From Phyto melanocephala (Eukaryota; Arthropoda; Insecta; Diptera; Rhinophoridae): a stretch of DNA of 64,000 bases. The stretch is from the NCBI GenBank assembly GCA_941918925.1, contig OW799237.1:92167015-92231014 (forward strand). The letters are read 5' to 3'. Position numbers and translations under genes: made by a program. Position 1 is the first letter of the stretch. Each line of letters starts with the position of its first letter. Shown here in pieces: positions 9,776-20,157 of this stretch. The notes under the pieces were generated by a model. That model was not told the origin of the DNA. It made no database searches and was given only the letters and a program-made list of their open reading frames with translations.

Positions 9776-11881
9776 TAAAAATCTAGTTACACATACACAG
9801 TTACGAATGCAATTGAATGCAACACCTGACAATGATGATCACTTGCTAATTACAATTTTTATTAATTAAATAGCCACCCGCTCAAATGTTAGAACGTTTT
9901 GCCAAAGACATTTCTATGTCAAAATCGCTTAGTGGTAGTTGTAATTGATTTTCTTGTTCGCTGTTTTCTATACGTCCTCTGCTCATTTATTAATTTATCA
10001 AATGGCTTCCATCAAAGTGTGTATATTCAAGTAATAAATTTTTATTATTTTAATACTTGTAAGTGAATTTTGCAGACACATGCACATTAAATGTAACAGT
10101 TTATGATGAGTTTAAAAGTTATTTCACTCTACGCGGTATGTTGATAGATTCTATATTTTCTGCAGTTTGCCACTTGGAAATGACGGCTGAACTGTGTATT
10201 GGGGCGATTCAAGTCATTGCTGATTATTTCTTTAAGTCTTCAATTCAGTCGCTACGTATGTAAACTGATCGATGAACTTAACAGACCGACTATAGCTTTT
10301 TTATTATTAGTTTTTTTAAACTGCATTTGAATTAAAAATGTACAGGTAGTCGGCAGAGGAACGTAGATATTGATATTTTAAAGATGATTTAAAACTAAAT
10401 TTTGAATTGTGTCAATTAGAAATATTTAAATGCTAAAGTCATTTACAATATGAATATGAACGTACAACCGTATTATAAATCTGTTTGATTGTAAAGGCTT
10501 TACAATAATCAAGTGATAATGGAAACAAATTGAATTCATATTTATAAAGAATTTTCTTCTGACAGTTTTGCAATATGAGTAGAAAAACTGTTAACAAAGT
10601 AACTTAAATGATAAAAAAAAATTTTACAGCTTTAATTTTAAATGATTGATTGAATTTTTAAAATATTCTTGTATAATGTGTATATTTAGAGGGAATATTT
10701 AAACGTATTTATCACATTAATAAATGATTGAATATGTTGTCTTGCCTGCTAAGCAAAGAATTTACAGTACCAGACAGATGGACAGACAGAAATTTCAAGA
10801 CTGATTACAGAATGTGGTGGATGATCAATTAATAAATTAACCAATAGATGTTATGTTATTTGCTGTTAGTCATTTATAACAATTCAGTTTTAAATAATAT
10901 TTATATGCATTGACAATGTACTTCTGAACAGTTGGTGGTAAGTGACTGTAATGCAGCCAACGCACAGAGGAGTATTTGGCCTGAAAAGCGGGCCAAAATT
11001 ATTATACGTTGTTTTTTAATGAAAAGTTCTAGTTTTTTGATAGTTTTAGGTGTAGTATGATATAAAAAGTCTAGTGGCAGATTTTGAAAAAATTACACTG
11101 CGGAACAAAAAAAAAATGTTGTCTACCCTAGAAACAAAAGTATGTGGACTATATGGATTTTGATGTACTTAATTCAAATCTGTTTTCCGTTTTTCTCTAG
11201 AACGTAAGGATTTTCTTTTAAAGGCGTGGCATATTTCACCCCCCCTAAATCGTTGGGTTGCCTTAAATATTTTGTCATAACTTGAAAACGGATTCTCCGA
11301 TTTTAATAGCAGGAGAATCAAAAAATGCACCGGAAAATTCTACTTAAACTAATTCAAAACATTTTGTTTCTATCTATTACTATTTCAGAGTTATTAAAAA
11401 TTTAATGGCGAAAAAACAATTTTTCCTGCAAAATTTAAACGTTTATTCGTTTAGCCGCAAAAAAATATCATATAAACATCCAGAAACCGAAAAAAACATT
11501 TAAATCTCATATAATTTTCTTCACTTTCCTGACTTTAGCAGGGTCTCAGAACTACAAATCGCAAGTAAAAGTCTTCAAACTTTACAATATAATGTAAAAT
11601 ATTGTTATCTGTTGAACTGCATACTTAGTTTTTAAGATTTTTTAAAATTCAGTTTTGCCTTTTTGGCCAGCTTTTCATGCCAAATGCACCTTTGTGCAAC
11701 AGTTGTCATAAGAATAATAAAATTTAAAAACATTTTTAATAGTGTTTTGAGATTAGTTTTTATATTTTACACCCTCCCATATATTTTTGTTAAGTTTCAA
11801 AGTTGCATAATAAGATAATGATAAAAATTTATTAAACAATCGAAAAACCCTTGGCAGGAATGTATCAAGGTACTCAGTTAT
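9776..11881. other. Intergenic, nothing firmly recognised
   Basis: No gene is supported. A 66-codon frame at 10063-10263 has no recognised domain. Around 11100-11400 is a stretch with CATAACTTGAAAACGGATTC style phrases that looks like dispersed repeat sequence. Confidence 0.45.
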
Positions 11882-12178
11882 AATCGGAAGACTCTGAGCT
11901 GGATAACTGCTTTAATCACAGGGCACTGCAACTTCATACATCATCTGCACTGGATTAAGGTTGTAGGGGATGATGTTTGCAGAATGTGCCTTGAGACTGC
12001 TGAGACAGCGGAGCATGTAGTATGCGAATGTCTGGCAATGGCTGTCAGTAGACTTAGTACCACCGGCAGGCATATGTTGGATGTGAGTGCTATGATGGAA
12101 ATTAGTCTAAGTCAGAAGCTGGCGATTACAAAGTACTCTGTGATGAGGATTGTAGATAATCATCAGTTTACAATGTGA
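11882..12178 (+). pseudogene. Non-LTR retrotransposon relic, 3' end of ORF2
   Basis: One open frame reads RKTLSWITALITGHCNFIHH, then HWIKVVGDDVCRMCLETAE and AEHVVCECLA. The GHC..HLH...C..C...E...H...C order is the zinc-binding C-terminal tail that follows RNase H in R1/LOA/Jockey-group ORF2 proteins. The rest of the element is missing upstream. A GC-richer stretch after the stop (12180-12300) is probably its 3' UTR. Confidence 0.75.
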
Positions 12179-12693
12179 AATGGGATGGCACGGGACTCAA
12201 TGAGGTCGGGGATACCGTTTTTTCTCTCTTTTTGGTAACCTCATAATCTCTGCAAAACGAAGGGGTCGAAAAGGGACCCGTTTATGGAAGAGGTCTGCTT
12301 CAGTATCCCCCTACATGTATATAAATAATCGCCATAATTATTAAAATGTTTTCACAAGTATTTCAACTATTTTATTTTTTAATTTAAGTACTTATTCAAA
12401 TATTTTATATTTAAAAGTTATACAGGATACTTTTGTCATATCATCCAGTGACACAGCATATATTTCCATATTTAAGAGTAACGTAGTATCACTGACACAA
12501 TTTCTAAAACTTAAATTTAACAACGCCATCGAACAAAGGCAAAAGTTTTAATAACTTTCATGGGGAAATTATTTTTTATTTAAAATTACTTAAGACAAAA
12601 TTTATAAGTTAAGCAATTTACTTGCGTTAATAAGATTTTAAAAAAGCTGAGTCTAAACATTAAATGTTCTTTAAAAAATTTATGGCGGTGCAT

Positions 12694-13245
12694 ATCCCAG
12701 CAAAAACTTAACTTACAAAATAAGTATAAAAGTAATGCAAATTTGTTGAAAGTACTAATTACAATTCGATTATAATAACTACTTATTTTTGTTCGCGATG
12801 TTCCAAAACAAATCCATTACAACTTATTAAAATAGTACGTAAAAAATAATTACTTTTCTTTATGCTAAAATTACTCATTAAAATAATTAGTTACAAAAAG
12901 GAAACAAAAAAATTGGATTCAAAATTGCCAGTTACATAAAATCTTTGATAAATTTTAAGTTTGTACAAGTCGTTTTGTTTCATGAATTTAAAAGTTTTTT
13001 AATAATTCGGCTATAGCCGAATTCTTCTTCTTGAATTCTCTTTTTTTCTACCTCTTTTTCATTTCGGGGGAATTTTTTTACAAATACTGTGACATGAGAA
13101 TTTTATATATTATATTTTTATATTATTCTTTTTATACTTAAATTAATAAAGTCATTATTTTGTATTTTAAAATAATCAGTTACAAAACACATTAGGAATG
13201 AGTTATTTAAATTGTTTAAATTGTAAGTAAGGTTTTTGCTGGGTA
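12694..13245. mobile_element. Non-autonomous TIR element (TACCCAGCAAAAA family)
   Basis: The left end ATCCCAGCAAAAACTTAACT and the right end, read in reverse complement as TACCCAGCAAAAACCTTACT, match over about 25 bp. The interior is AT-rich and repeats AAATAAT/AGTTAC motifs, with no coding sequence. A perfect 20-bp palindrome sits near its middle (13004-13023). Confidence 0.75.
13004..13023. repeat. Perfect 20-bp palindrome
   Basis: AATTCGGCTATAGCCGAATT is its own reverse complement. It lies inside the TIR element at 12694-13245. Confidence 0.9.
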
Positions 13246-14179
13246 ATCAAGAATACAAAATAAATTTTTCAGTTTTATTGTCTGTCTAAATTAGTGTTGG
13301 GCATAATTTTTCTTTTCAGTGAATCGTTAGTGATCGATCAGTAAGATTTGCTGAAGTATTTTATTCTTTTCTTTTATCTTTCTTTTATGAAAGGTGTTAA
13401 ATGAATGATTGAAAAAAGGCAAAGGAAAGTTGGTTGTTGTTTATACGAAAATAAATGCAAACTAAAATTGCTGGTACAAAGCGAATATTAAGTACTAAAT
13501 ATTAAAAAAAATAAGTTCAATTAAAAAGTTTTTATTAGCAATAAATAGACACATATATATTTTGCAAAAAAAAAAAGAAAATCAAAAACCGTATTCCGGT
13601 TAGAATTTGGCACATAAATTCAAAATTAGATTCTGATGTCCAGTAAAAAAAAAAAAAAAACACAATCTAAAAATGTAAAGAAAGTTTAACAGGCGTATAT
13701 ATAAAAATCGGGCAAATTAATATGCATGATCTTAATGTAATATATTTTATTTGAATCAAATTAAAAAGCAATGATCCTTTTGTGAATGAAACTAAATATA
13801 ATTCAATTTTTTTTATAAAATTTTTAAATACAATTAAATTTAATTTTTTATATTTCGCTACTCCTTCACTTAGCATTATTAGGAAAATAAATACTATCGC
13901 TATAACAAAATGATCTTTAAAATTTGCATCCGCAAAATATCTTTTAATTTATTATGAAAATAATTTTTATTTGAAATTATATTTTGGGCAAACATCAACA
14001 TGCATTAAAAAACAATTCAATTTATTTCTTGAATAATTCATAGTTTTATTAAATAAACAGATCTTTCTTTTATAGTTTTGGGTTGATTGTTTTGGTTGAG
14101 ATGCAAACCAATTAAAAGAATTGTTATGGCAACAATTCAACAGTTTGTTATGGAAACATCGTAATCTACATACATTTTT
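13246..14179. other. Intergenic, nothing recognised
   Basis: AT-rich with oligo-A runs at 13567-13577 and 13646-13661. Short frames at 13667-13876 and 13967-14218 (minus) carry no recognisable domain. Confidence 0.45.
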
Positions 14180-14264
14180 GACTGACTCAAGGCACATCCA
14201 TAAGGTACTCGTATCCAATCAGCTGACTGTGTTTTTTTTTTAATATATATTTTATATGCGTTAC

Positions 14265-14906
14265 CAAGGCATATTCATACAGGTATATGCAACGGCGAAT
14301 TGATACAACAAAACAAATTTTTAGGGGATTTTTTCTTTCAAGGCCAGTTCGTATAACAGGTATGGAAAAGCTGTATTTATATGTTTAATTCAATAAGATT
14401 TTATTAAAAAAAGCTATGTGTTTGTAAAGCACATTATATATTGTGTAATAAAAAGAAACAAACATTAGCGGAAATCACCGTTCATTGCAAACATGATGCA
14501 AATGTTGCAGATCTTTCAAGTCTTTTATATATTCTATTGAAAACGTTGCTTTTGAAAATTTCCAACTGTTTTTAGTATTGGAAATAAGTGCTTGTGTGGG
14601 AAATGTAATTTTAGTGTATGTATATTGTTTTTGTGGTGTTGCAAACTTAAGAATATATATACTAGACTTGCCAGATCTGCAACATTTGCATGATCTGTTT
14701 TCAACGAAGTGTGATTTCCCCTATTAATTTAGTAAATTTATTATCAAAAAAGCACAATTAAGTTAAATGTTCAATTCGGAATCCAAAATCTAATTTTCCA
14801 TTCCTGCATTAATATTTAAATGGAATCAAAAAGAATTTAATAAATTTAGACATTGTGTTTCCCCATCATCATGTGCTGATAATTTCACCTGTACGAATTC
14901 GCCTTG
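14265..14906. mobile_element. Second hAT-like element nested in the first
   Basis: Left end CAAGGCATATTCATACAGG and right end, in reverse complement, CAAGGCGAATTCGTACAGGT. The 8 bases on each side are TGCGTTAC and AGCGTTAC (7 of 8 identical), a likely 8-bp target duplication. No transposase is seen. It contains a third element at 14468-14721. Confidence 0.75.
14468..14721. mobile_element. Non-autonomous element with long TIRs, TA-flanked (innermost)
   Basis: The arms GCGGAAATCACCGTTCATTG and, in reverse complement from the right, GGGGAAATCACACTTCGTTG continue into a shared ATGCAAATGTTGCAGATCT. The TIRs total nearly 50 bp with some mismatches. TA lies on each side (14466-14467, 14722-14723), as for Tc1/mariner-type elements. 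Confidence 0.8.
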
Positions 14907-15137
14907 AGCGTTACCAACTTTTTTAAATGTCAAACTTGTTTTTTTAATATTATTATACAATAAATAATTCGAAGTTTCAGTTGGTTAAAAACCATTTAAA
15001 AAATACAAAACCATGAATAAAAAGTTTTCGCTTTAAAGTGGCTATTATTCAAATTAAAGAAGAAAATAAAAAAATTTTGTGACATGCCGGTTTGTTGCCG
15101 CAATGCATATACCTTATGGATATGTCTTGGACTGACT

Positions 15138-15659
15138 GAAATGTGTGAAACATTAAAGAACAATGAAAGATGAAAGACTTGAAAGAAAGAGTACGAACTA
15201 TTTCATATCTTTCAACTTACTGAATCGTTTAATTGAAGTATTTCTTTCATGACCGACACATTTCTAGTCTAAATTCATTAAAATTTAATTCACCTGGTCC
15301 AGTTTATCGTATGAGTGTTATTAATCATATATATAGAGTATACGCAAGATTGACCTTAGTTATCCAATTAATTAATTTTGAAGGGGTTAATTTAGTTAAA
15401 AATACTAATGATTTTAACATGAGCGCATCATTGGAGATCACGAGTTTACATGAATATATTAATGATTTGCACTCTATTCCAATAAGTGCATGGAACTCAT
15501 GCATATTTGGTTAGAAGCAACCGATGTTTCATGAACTAATTTTGCTTGTTAACATGAATTGTTTTAGATATTTTACATGATGTAGTATTTTTTGAAGCTC
15601 ATCACTTGTGACGAATTATTTCGCCTTTGGGGAGGCTCGACGTGCGTGATCATGTTCCT
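15138..15659. other. Intergenic, nothing recognised
   Basis: The 93-codon frame at 15233-15514 shows no recognised domain. This is the flank into which the Jockey-type element inserted. Confidence 0.45.
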
Positions 15660-15669
15660 GCGACTTACA

Positions 15670-15715
<46 letters not shown>
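15660..15715. repeat. Target duplication and poly(A) tail of the Jockey-type element
   Basis: GCGACTTACAGTA is followed by an uninterrupted T run of about 43 bases, the tail read on the opposite strand. The duplication matches 20144-20157 exactly. Confidence 0.95.
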
Positions 15716-15870
15716 CAAACTAATATTTATTGTATCTTCATATATGTTTATGAACTAACAATAAGTAATCAAATCTTAAATCTATAATTAGTAGATGAAA
15801 GTCCAGCCAATGCCAGACAAAATCTGGTTTTCGAAATTAAAATAAATTGTAGAGATTGCGATTATTTAGT

Positions 15871-18513
15871 TCATCTAAGAGAGATGGTGTCCCTTCTTCT
15901 CAAACGAACATGTCCGCGATATTGTAAGATGTTTCGGCCAAGTGGGTTGGGATGAGTTTCCAGCTTTTTTAAGTAGCGGCCAACGTGTCTAGTGATTTCG
16001 CTTTTTATCAACGGAACATCAAGATCTTTATGTAAATTGCTGTTTTTTATGTACCAAGGGGCAACGGTTATCATTCGTAGTATTTTATTTTGACGTCGTT
16101 GAATTTTTTCTATGTTGGAGGAGGATGCAGTTCCCCATAATTGAATACCGTAACACCAAATTGGCTTCAAAATTGAGTTGTAGAGCAAAAGTTTGCAATC
16201 GAGCCTTAATATCGAATTTCGACCTATAAGCCAATGTATTTGAGCAGTCCTTAATTTCAATTGGGTCAACTTTGCATCTATATGATTTTTCCATGTGAGA
16301 CGGCGATCCAAGTGAATACCAAGGTATTTAACGTGAGAGTGTTGTGGCACCACCTGGTTATTAATAAAAATGGGGGGACAAGATTCCCGACGTAAAGTGA
16401 ATGTTATATGTGAACATTTAAGTTCATTTATTTTTATTCCCCATTTTTTAGCCCACTTCTCAACATCGGTTATATGGTGTTGTAGTTGGCTTGAGGCATC
16501 TTTTGGATCTTTATGAGTGCTGAGAAAAGCCGTGTCGTCAGCGAATGTTGAAGTATGGGTTAAACTGCTTGTTGGCATGTCTGCTGAATATATTAAATAT
16601 AACATTGGACCTAAAATACTCCCCTGCGGTACTCCAGCCAGGATTGGTTGGGGGCAGCTAACAACGTCTCCTTCTTTTATAAGAAACTGGCGACCGATTG
16701 TGTATGTTTGTAGAAGATTGAGAACATTAACTGGGAAGTTATGCTTCAATTTATGTAAGAGGCCTTCATGCCAAACTTTGTCGAAGGCTTGAGAAACATC
16801 AATAAATAGACCCGAACAGTACTTCTTTTCTTCAAAGGCTTTTCTTATAACTTGTACCAGTCGGTGAGTTTGTTCGATAGTACTATGTTGTTTTCTGAAG
16901 CCAAACTGGTGATCTGGAATGCAGTTGTTAACATTCAATATCGGTATCAATTTCGCTATTATCATCTTTTCGAACAATTTTGACATTGTTGGCAATAGAC
17001 TAATTGGCCTATACGACTCAACTTTTGAGGGATCTTTACCCGGCTTAGGGATCATCTTGACCAATGCAACTTTCCATTCTGACGGGTAGTAATCAAGGCG
17101 AACGATAGCGTTAAAAAGAAAGAGAATAATTCTTTTTGCGGTGCGAGGCAACTGCAAAAGCATTTTATTACTGATTTTGTCAATGCCAGGAGCTTTTCTG
17201 ATATTTAAATTGTCAATAGCCTTAACAACCTCTACGTATTGAAATTTTATTTCTACAGGTGGTCTTTCAACAACAGGTGGTAGTTCACTGATGTCAGTAC
17301 TTACATTGGGAGTGAATACATTCTTTAAATGACTTGCAAAAAGGTTACATTTTTCTTCGTCATTTCTCGCCCAACTGCCATTTAAATTGCGAAGTGGGGG
17401 TTTTGAGGTCACGGGTCCCCTGAGTTTACTAGCTGCGCGCCATAACGAATAATTGGACTGAGTAGTTGCATCTAGACTTTTCAGATAATTATTAAGAGAA
17501 GCTTCTCTTTGTGATTCTAGCAGTTTCCTAAGCTTTTTTGTACATTCTCTTAAAGTAATTTTAAGTTGGGGCGATCTGTGTTGCTGCCATTCTCTTCTGA
17601 CTCTTCTCTTTTCAGACAAAAGTTCTTGTACATCTGAAGAATAAATACGAGTGTACCTGGGCTGACGAAAAGTATAGGAAGCATGTTCCGCGGCATTTTT
17701 CATTTGCTCTTTGAGGTTGCCAATACATGAGTCGATGTCTGCTGTAGTTCTTAGAAGCAAATTTTCTGTACAATGTGTGCTGATGTACTTTTTATATTTT
17801 AACCAATTAACTCGTGTGGAAAATAGTTTCTCCGTTAACATTTGGTGAGGATTGCAGATAGTGACAATGGTTGGTGAGTGATCCGACGAAAGCTCCAGCG
17901 ATGCTTCCGCCTCAATAAGTTCAGAGTTTATTCCTTTCATAACGCCGAAATCAATAAGGTCAGGGACTTTACGAGCATCAGTAGGCCAATAAGTAGGCTG
18001 TCCGGTTGAAATAACGTTAAGTCTCAATTCAGAAATGGAATCATATAAATTGCGGCCTCTGGGACTAATAAGTCGTGAACCCCAAAAAGTATGCTTTGCG
18101 TTGTAATCGCCAGCTGCTATGAACCGAGCACCGAGTGACTTATAAAACTCTATATATTGACTTTTCGTTATTGCTAACCTTGGAGGAGAATACACTGACG
18201 ATATTATTAGATTTTGGCCAAAGTCAACTACACAGATGTTTGTTGCCTGTAGATGACTTTCAGAAAGACCAGCCAATAAATGGTGTTTTATTCTGGATTT
18301 GATCAAGATTGCTGACCCACCACAAGATCTATCTCTGGGGTCCTTGGTGTCGTAAAAAGTGTATCCATTTATTTTGAAAGTACTTCTTGATGTCATGTGA
18401 GTCTCGGAGATCAGCATTATATCAATTTTGTTGTTCACAAGGAAACACTCAAGTTCGTTTTTATGTTGGCGTATGCCGTTTGCGTTCCAGAAACATATTT
18501 TTAGACAGTTCAT
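15871..18513 (-). CDS. Jockey-type ORF2: endonuclease / reverse transcriptase, 880 aa
   Basis: The N-terminal ~225 residues form an apurinic-type endonuclease: WNANGI (first Asn), LISETHM (catalytic Glu), GDYNAKHTFWGS (Asp-x-Asn) and LSSDHSPT (Ser-Asp-His). Residues ~440-720 form the reverse transcriptase: IPKPGKDP..SYRPISLLP, FGFRKQHST, GLFIDVSQAFDKVWH (first Asp), AGVPQGSILGP, and FADD at about residues 655-659 (catalytic pair). The C-terminal part ends without RNase H. The protein nicks genomic DNA and copies its RNA there (target-primed reverse transcription). ATG at 18513-18511 overlaps the ORF1 stop as ATGA, so translation probably depends on re-initiation. All motifs I can check are intact; 880 aa is close to the usual Jockey length. 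Confidence 0.95.
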   Translation of the reverse strand: MNCLKICFWNANGIRQHKNELECFLVNNKIDIMLISETHMTSRSTFKINGYTFYDTKDPRDRSCGGSAILIKSRIKHHLLAGLSESHLQATNICVVDFGQNLIISSVYSPPRLAITKSQYIEFYKSLGARFIAAGDYNAKHTFWGSRLISPRGRNLYDSISELRLNVISTGQPTYWPTDARKVPDLIDFGVMKGINSELIEAEASLELSSDHSPTIVTICNPHQMLTEKLFSTRVNWLKYKKYISTHCTENLLLRTTADIDSCIGNLKEQMKNAAEHASYTFRQPRYTRIYSSDVQELLSEKRRVRREWQQHRSPQLKITLRECTKKLRKLLESQREASLNNYLKSLDATTQSNYSLWRAASKLRGPVTSKPPLRNLNGSWARNDEEKCNLFASHLKNVFTPNVSTDISELPPVVERPPVEIKFQYVEVVKAIDNLNIRKAPGIDKISNKMLLQLPRTAKRIILFLFNAIVRLDYYPSEWKVALVKMIPKPGKDPSKVESYRPISLLPTMSKLFEKMIIAKLIPILNVNNCIPDHQFGFRKQHSTIEQTHRLVQVIRKAFEEKKYCSGLFIDVSQAFDKVWHEGLLHKLKHNFPVNVLNLLQTYTIGRQFLIKEGDVVSCPQPILAGVPQGSILGPMLYLIYSADMPTSSLTHTSTFADDTAFLSTHKDPKDASSQLQHHITDVEKWAKKWGIKINELKCSHITFTLRRESCPPIFINNQVVPQHSHVKYLGIHLDRRLTWKNHIDAKLTQLKLRTAQIHWLIGRNSILRLDCKLLLYNSILKPIWCYGIQLWGTASSSNIEKIQRRQNKILRMITVAPWYIKNSNLHKDLDVPLIKSEITRHVGRYLKKLETHPNPLGRNILQYRGHVRLRRRDTISLR

Positions 18514-20036
18514 GGCCTATTTAGTATAGCCTGCAGTAGCGTGGACTGCATTTTTTGCATCTCCTGCATCATGCTGGTCGTATTCGTCATAAAAAGATTC
18601 ATTGAATTGATCAGATTCTCCAACATACCTTCTAGTCGACTAAAAATGGAACTTGATTGTTCAGTGGTCGGCATCTCTTTTTGCATTGTCGGTTGGTTAG
18701 TTTTAAGAATAGAGGCATATGACATTTGATTTGAGGCTGCGTGTGTCAAGACGGGTATATTTGTAATAGGTGGTTTTTGTGACTGTCCAGCAACAGAAAC
18801 ACTTTTGTTGGTCAAAGAACGTTTGACGACCTCAAAAACAGGGCATCCTCTATAGTTGGCAGTGTGATTACCACCGCAATTGCTGCATTTTTTAACCTTA
18901 GGGTCGTTCCTGGCTTTGTTGCACTTAGATGTCTCATGCAAATCTCCACACACAACACAAACAGTAGGCAATTTACAGTAAGTTTTGGTATGACCATATT
19001 CTTGGCAGTTTAAGCACTGTACCGGACCAGTTCGTTTATGTGGCTCTTCCACAGTAACTCTACGGTGCATGATGTATTTTAGTTCGTAAATGGGGTGCGT
19101 TTCACTTTTCTTTAGCTTCATGTCATTAGGCTCCAATTCCACTCGGAAAAGTGGTTGTGGGATCCTTTCCCTGTTCCTAATGTTGGATACCGCTTTGACA
19201 TTAAAGCCCTTGTTGATTAAACACAGTTTTAACTCCTGAGGATCAACATCAGAATCAATACCCTTGATAACGACTTGGAGGCCTTTTGCACTTTTAAGTT
19301 GGTAAGTATAAAAGTTCTTTTTATGCCTCTCCAGCTCGGAAACTGTTTTGCGATAATCGCCTTCACAATTAACTTGAATTTTTGTCTCGCTGATGTTCCC
19401 ACGTTTCAATGGCGTCACATAAAAAGAGTTTTCTCCAATCAAAGAAATTAACATCTTAACTAGATTATTTGAGTTCTTTTCTCTTAAATAAATTGGAGGC
19501 GGCTTAATAGATTTGTGCAATGCATTTGGGGCGTCAATTTCTTCTTGGAGTATAGCAAAACGATTTTGGGATCTGGGTTTTTCACTGTCTTTTGTAATTT
19601 TTGCAGCTGATGCGATTTCCGCAGATTTTGGGCTTCTGCCTCTTTTCAAAACTGTAATATAACGGTCCATTCCTACCTGTGTTTTGGGTTTTTCTACTGC
19701 AACTATTATGCTTTTTGGACTTGGCGTGGCTTTTGCAGCAGTTGTCACTCCTCCAGCACTGGACAGCGAACACCGGGATGAGGACAAACGTTCCGAACTT
19801 CTTAATGGTATATTCAAGTCAGATTTAGCTAAGTTTCCACCTTGCTCAATACACTTATTTAAGTTTGGCGCACTAGCACTTAATTTTATAGCTGGAGTAA
19901 TTTTAGGTTTCACGGTTAAATAATTTCTATTAAATTCCGGATCTCTAATGTTTTCAAAACAGGCACTGTCGGAGCTTAATACAATATGAGCATTTCGACC
20001 GCTGTGCTCAGTTACATTTTTGGAGTTTTCACTCAT
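18510..20036 (-). CDS. Jockey-type ORF1: gag-like nucleic-acid-binding protein, 508 aa
   Basis: The first ~190 residues are Ser/Lys/Pro-rich and low complexity. A central domain follows (FYVTPLKRGN, FYTYQLKSAKGLQVVIKGID, then FRVELEPNDMK), the RRM-like/PRE_C2HC region of Jockey gags. Then come three zinc knuckles at about residues 340-400: CLNCQEYGHTKTYC (CX2CX4HX4C), CVVCGDLHETSKC (CX2CX3HX4C) and CSNCGGNHTANYRGC (CX2CX3HX6C). The C-terminal 100 residues include a Met/Gln/Asn-rich tail. It would coat the element RNA and carry it to the nucleus. The stop TGA (18512-18510) overlaps the ORF2 ATG. Confidence 0.93.
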   Translation of the reverse strand: MSENSKNVTEHSGRNAHIVLSSDSACFENIRDPEFNRNYLTVKPKITPAIKLSASAPNLNKCIEQGGNLAKSDLNIPLRSSERLSSSRCSLSSAGGVTTAAKATPSPKSIIVAVEKPKTQVGMDRYITVLKRGRSPKSAEIASAAKITKDSEKPRSQNRFAILQEEIDAPNALHKSIKPPPIYLREKNSNNLVKMLISLIGENSFYVTPLKRGNISETKIQVNCEGDYRKTVSELERHKKNFYTYQLKSAKGLQVVIKGIDSDVDPQELKLCLINKGFNVKAVSNIRNRERIPQPLFRVELEPNDMKLKKSETHPIYELKYIMHRRVTVEEPHKRTGPVQCLNCQEYGHTKTYCKLPTVCVVCGDLHETSKCNKARNDPKVKKCSNCGGNHTANYRGCPVFEVVKRSLTNKSVSVAGQSQKPPITNIPVLTHAASNQMSYASILKTNQPTMQKEMPTTEQSSSIFSRLEGMLENLINSMNLFMTNTTSMMQEMQKMQSTLLQAILNRP

Positions 20037-20117
20037 TCACAAATAAAAATTTTTTTACCTATTACAAATTTTGCAACTTATTACAAATTTCACTATGTAT
20101 ATCACTCGCGCAGCGAA

Positions 20118-20125
20118 CACGTCCG
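20118..20125 (-). promoter_or_regulatory. DPE-like motif of the retroelement internal promoter
   Basis: CGGACGTG in the minus-strand leader, about 20 bases from the element start. Jockey-group elements use a pol II promoter with a downstream RGACGTG-like element near +28. The spacing here is about 7 bases short, so the first few bases may be missing or the start may lie in the target duplication. Confidence 0.45.
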
Positions 20126-20157
20126 TACTCTTGAAGAGTCAACGCGACTTACAGTAT

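Larger units (their letters stand above)
14188..15129. mobile_element. hAT-like non-autonomous element with 8-bp TSD (outer)
   Basis: Left end CAAGGCACATCCATAAGGTA; right end in reverse complement CAAGACATATCCATAAGGTA (17 of 20 match). Both sides are flanked by the perfect 8-bp duplication GACTGACT (14180-14187 and 15130-15137). An 8-bp target duplication with short TIRs is the hAT signature. A second element at 14265-14906 is nested inside; without it this copy is about 300 bp. A partial relative lies at 48092-48290. Confidence 0.85.
15673..20143 (-). mobile_element. Full-length Jockey-type non-LTR retrotransposon
   Basis: About 4.47 kb on the minus strand. At its 3' end is a poly(A) tail, seen as a T run to 15715, and at its 5' end a leader of about 107 bp. 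It is flanked by a perfect duplication GCGACTTACAGTAT (15660-15673 and 20144-20157; one T is shared with the tail). ORF1 (gag-like) and ORF2 (endonuclease plus reverse transcriptase) are both open from start to stop, with no RNase H domain, as in the Jockey clade. The leader carries CGGACGTG, which resembles the downstream promoter element of Jockey-group internal promoters. Complete ends, intact frames and identical duplications point to a recent insertion. Confidence 0.95.
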
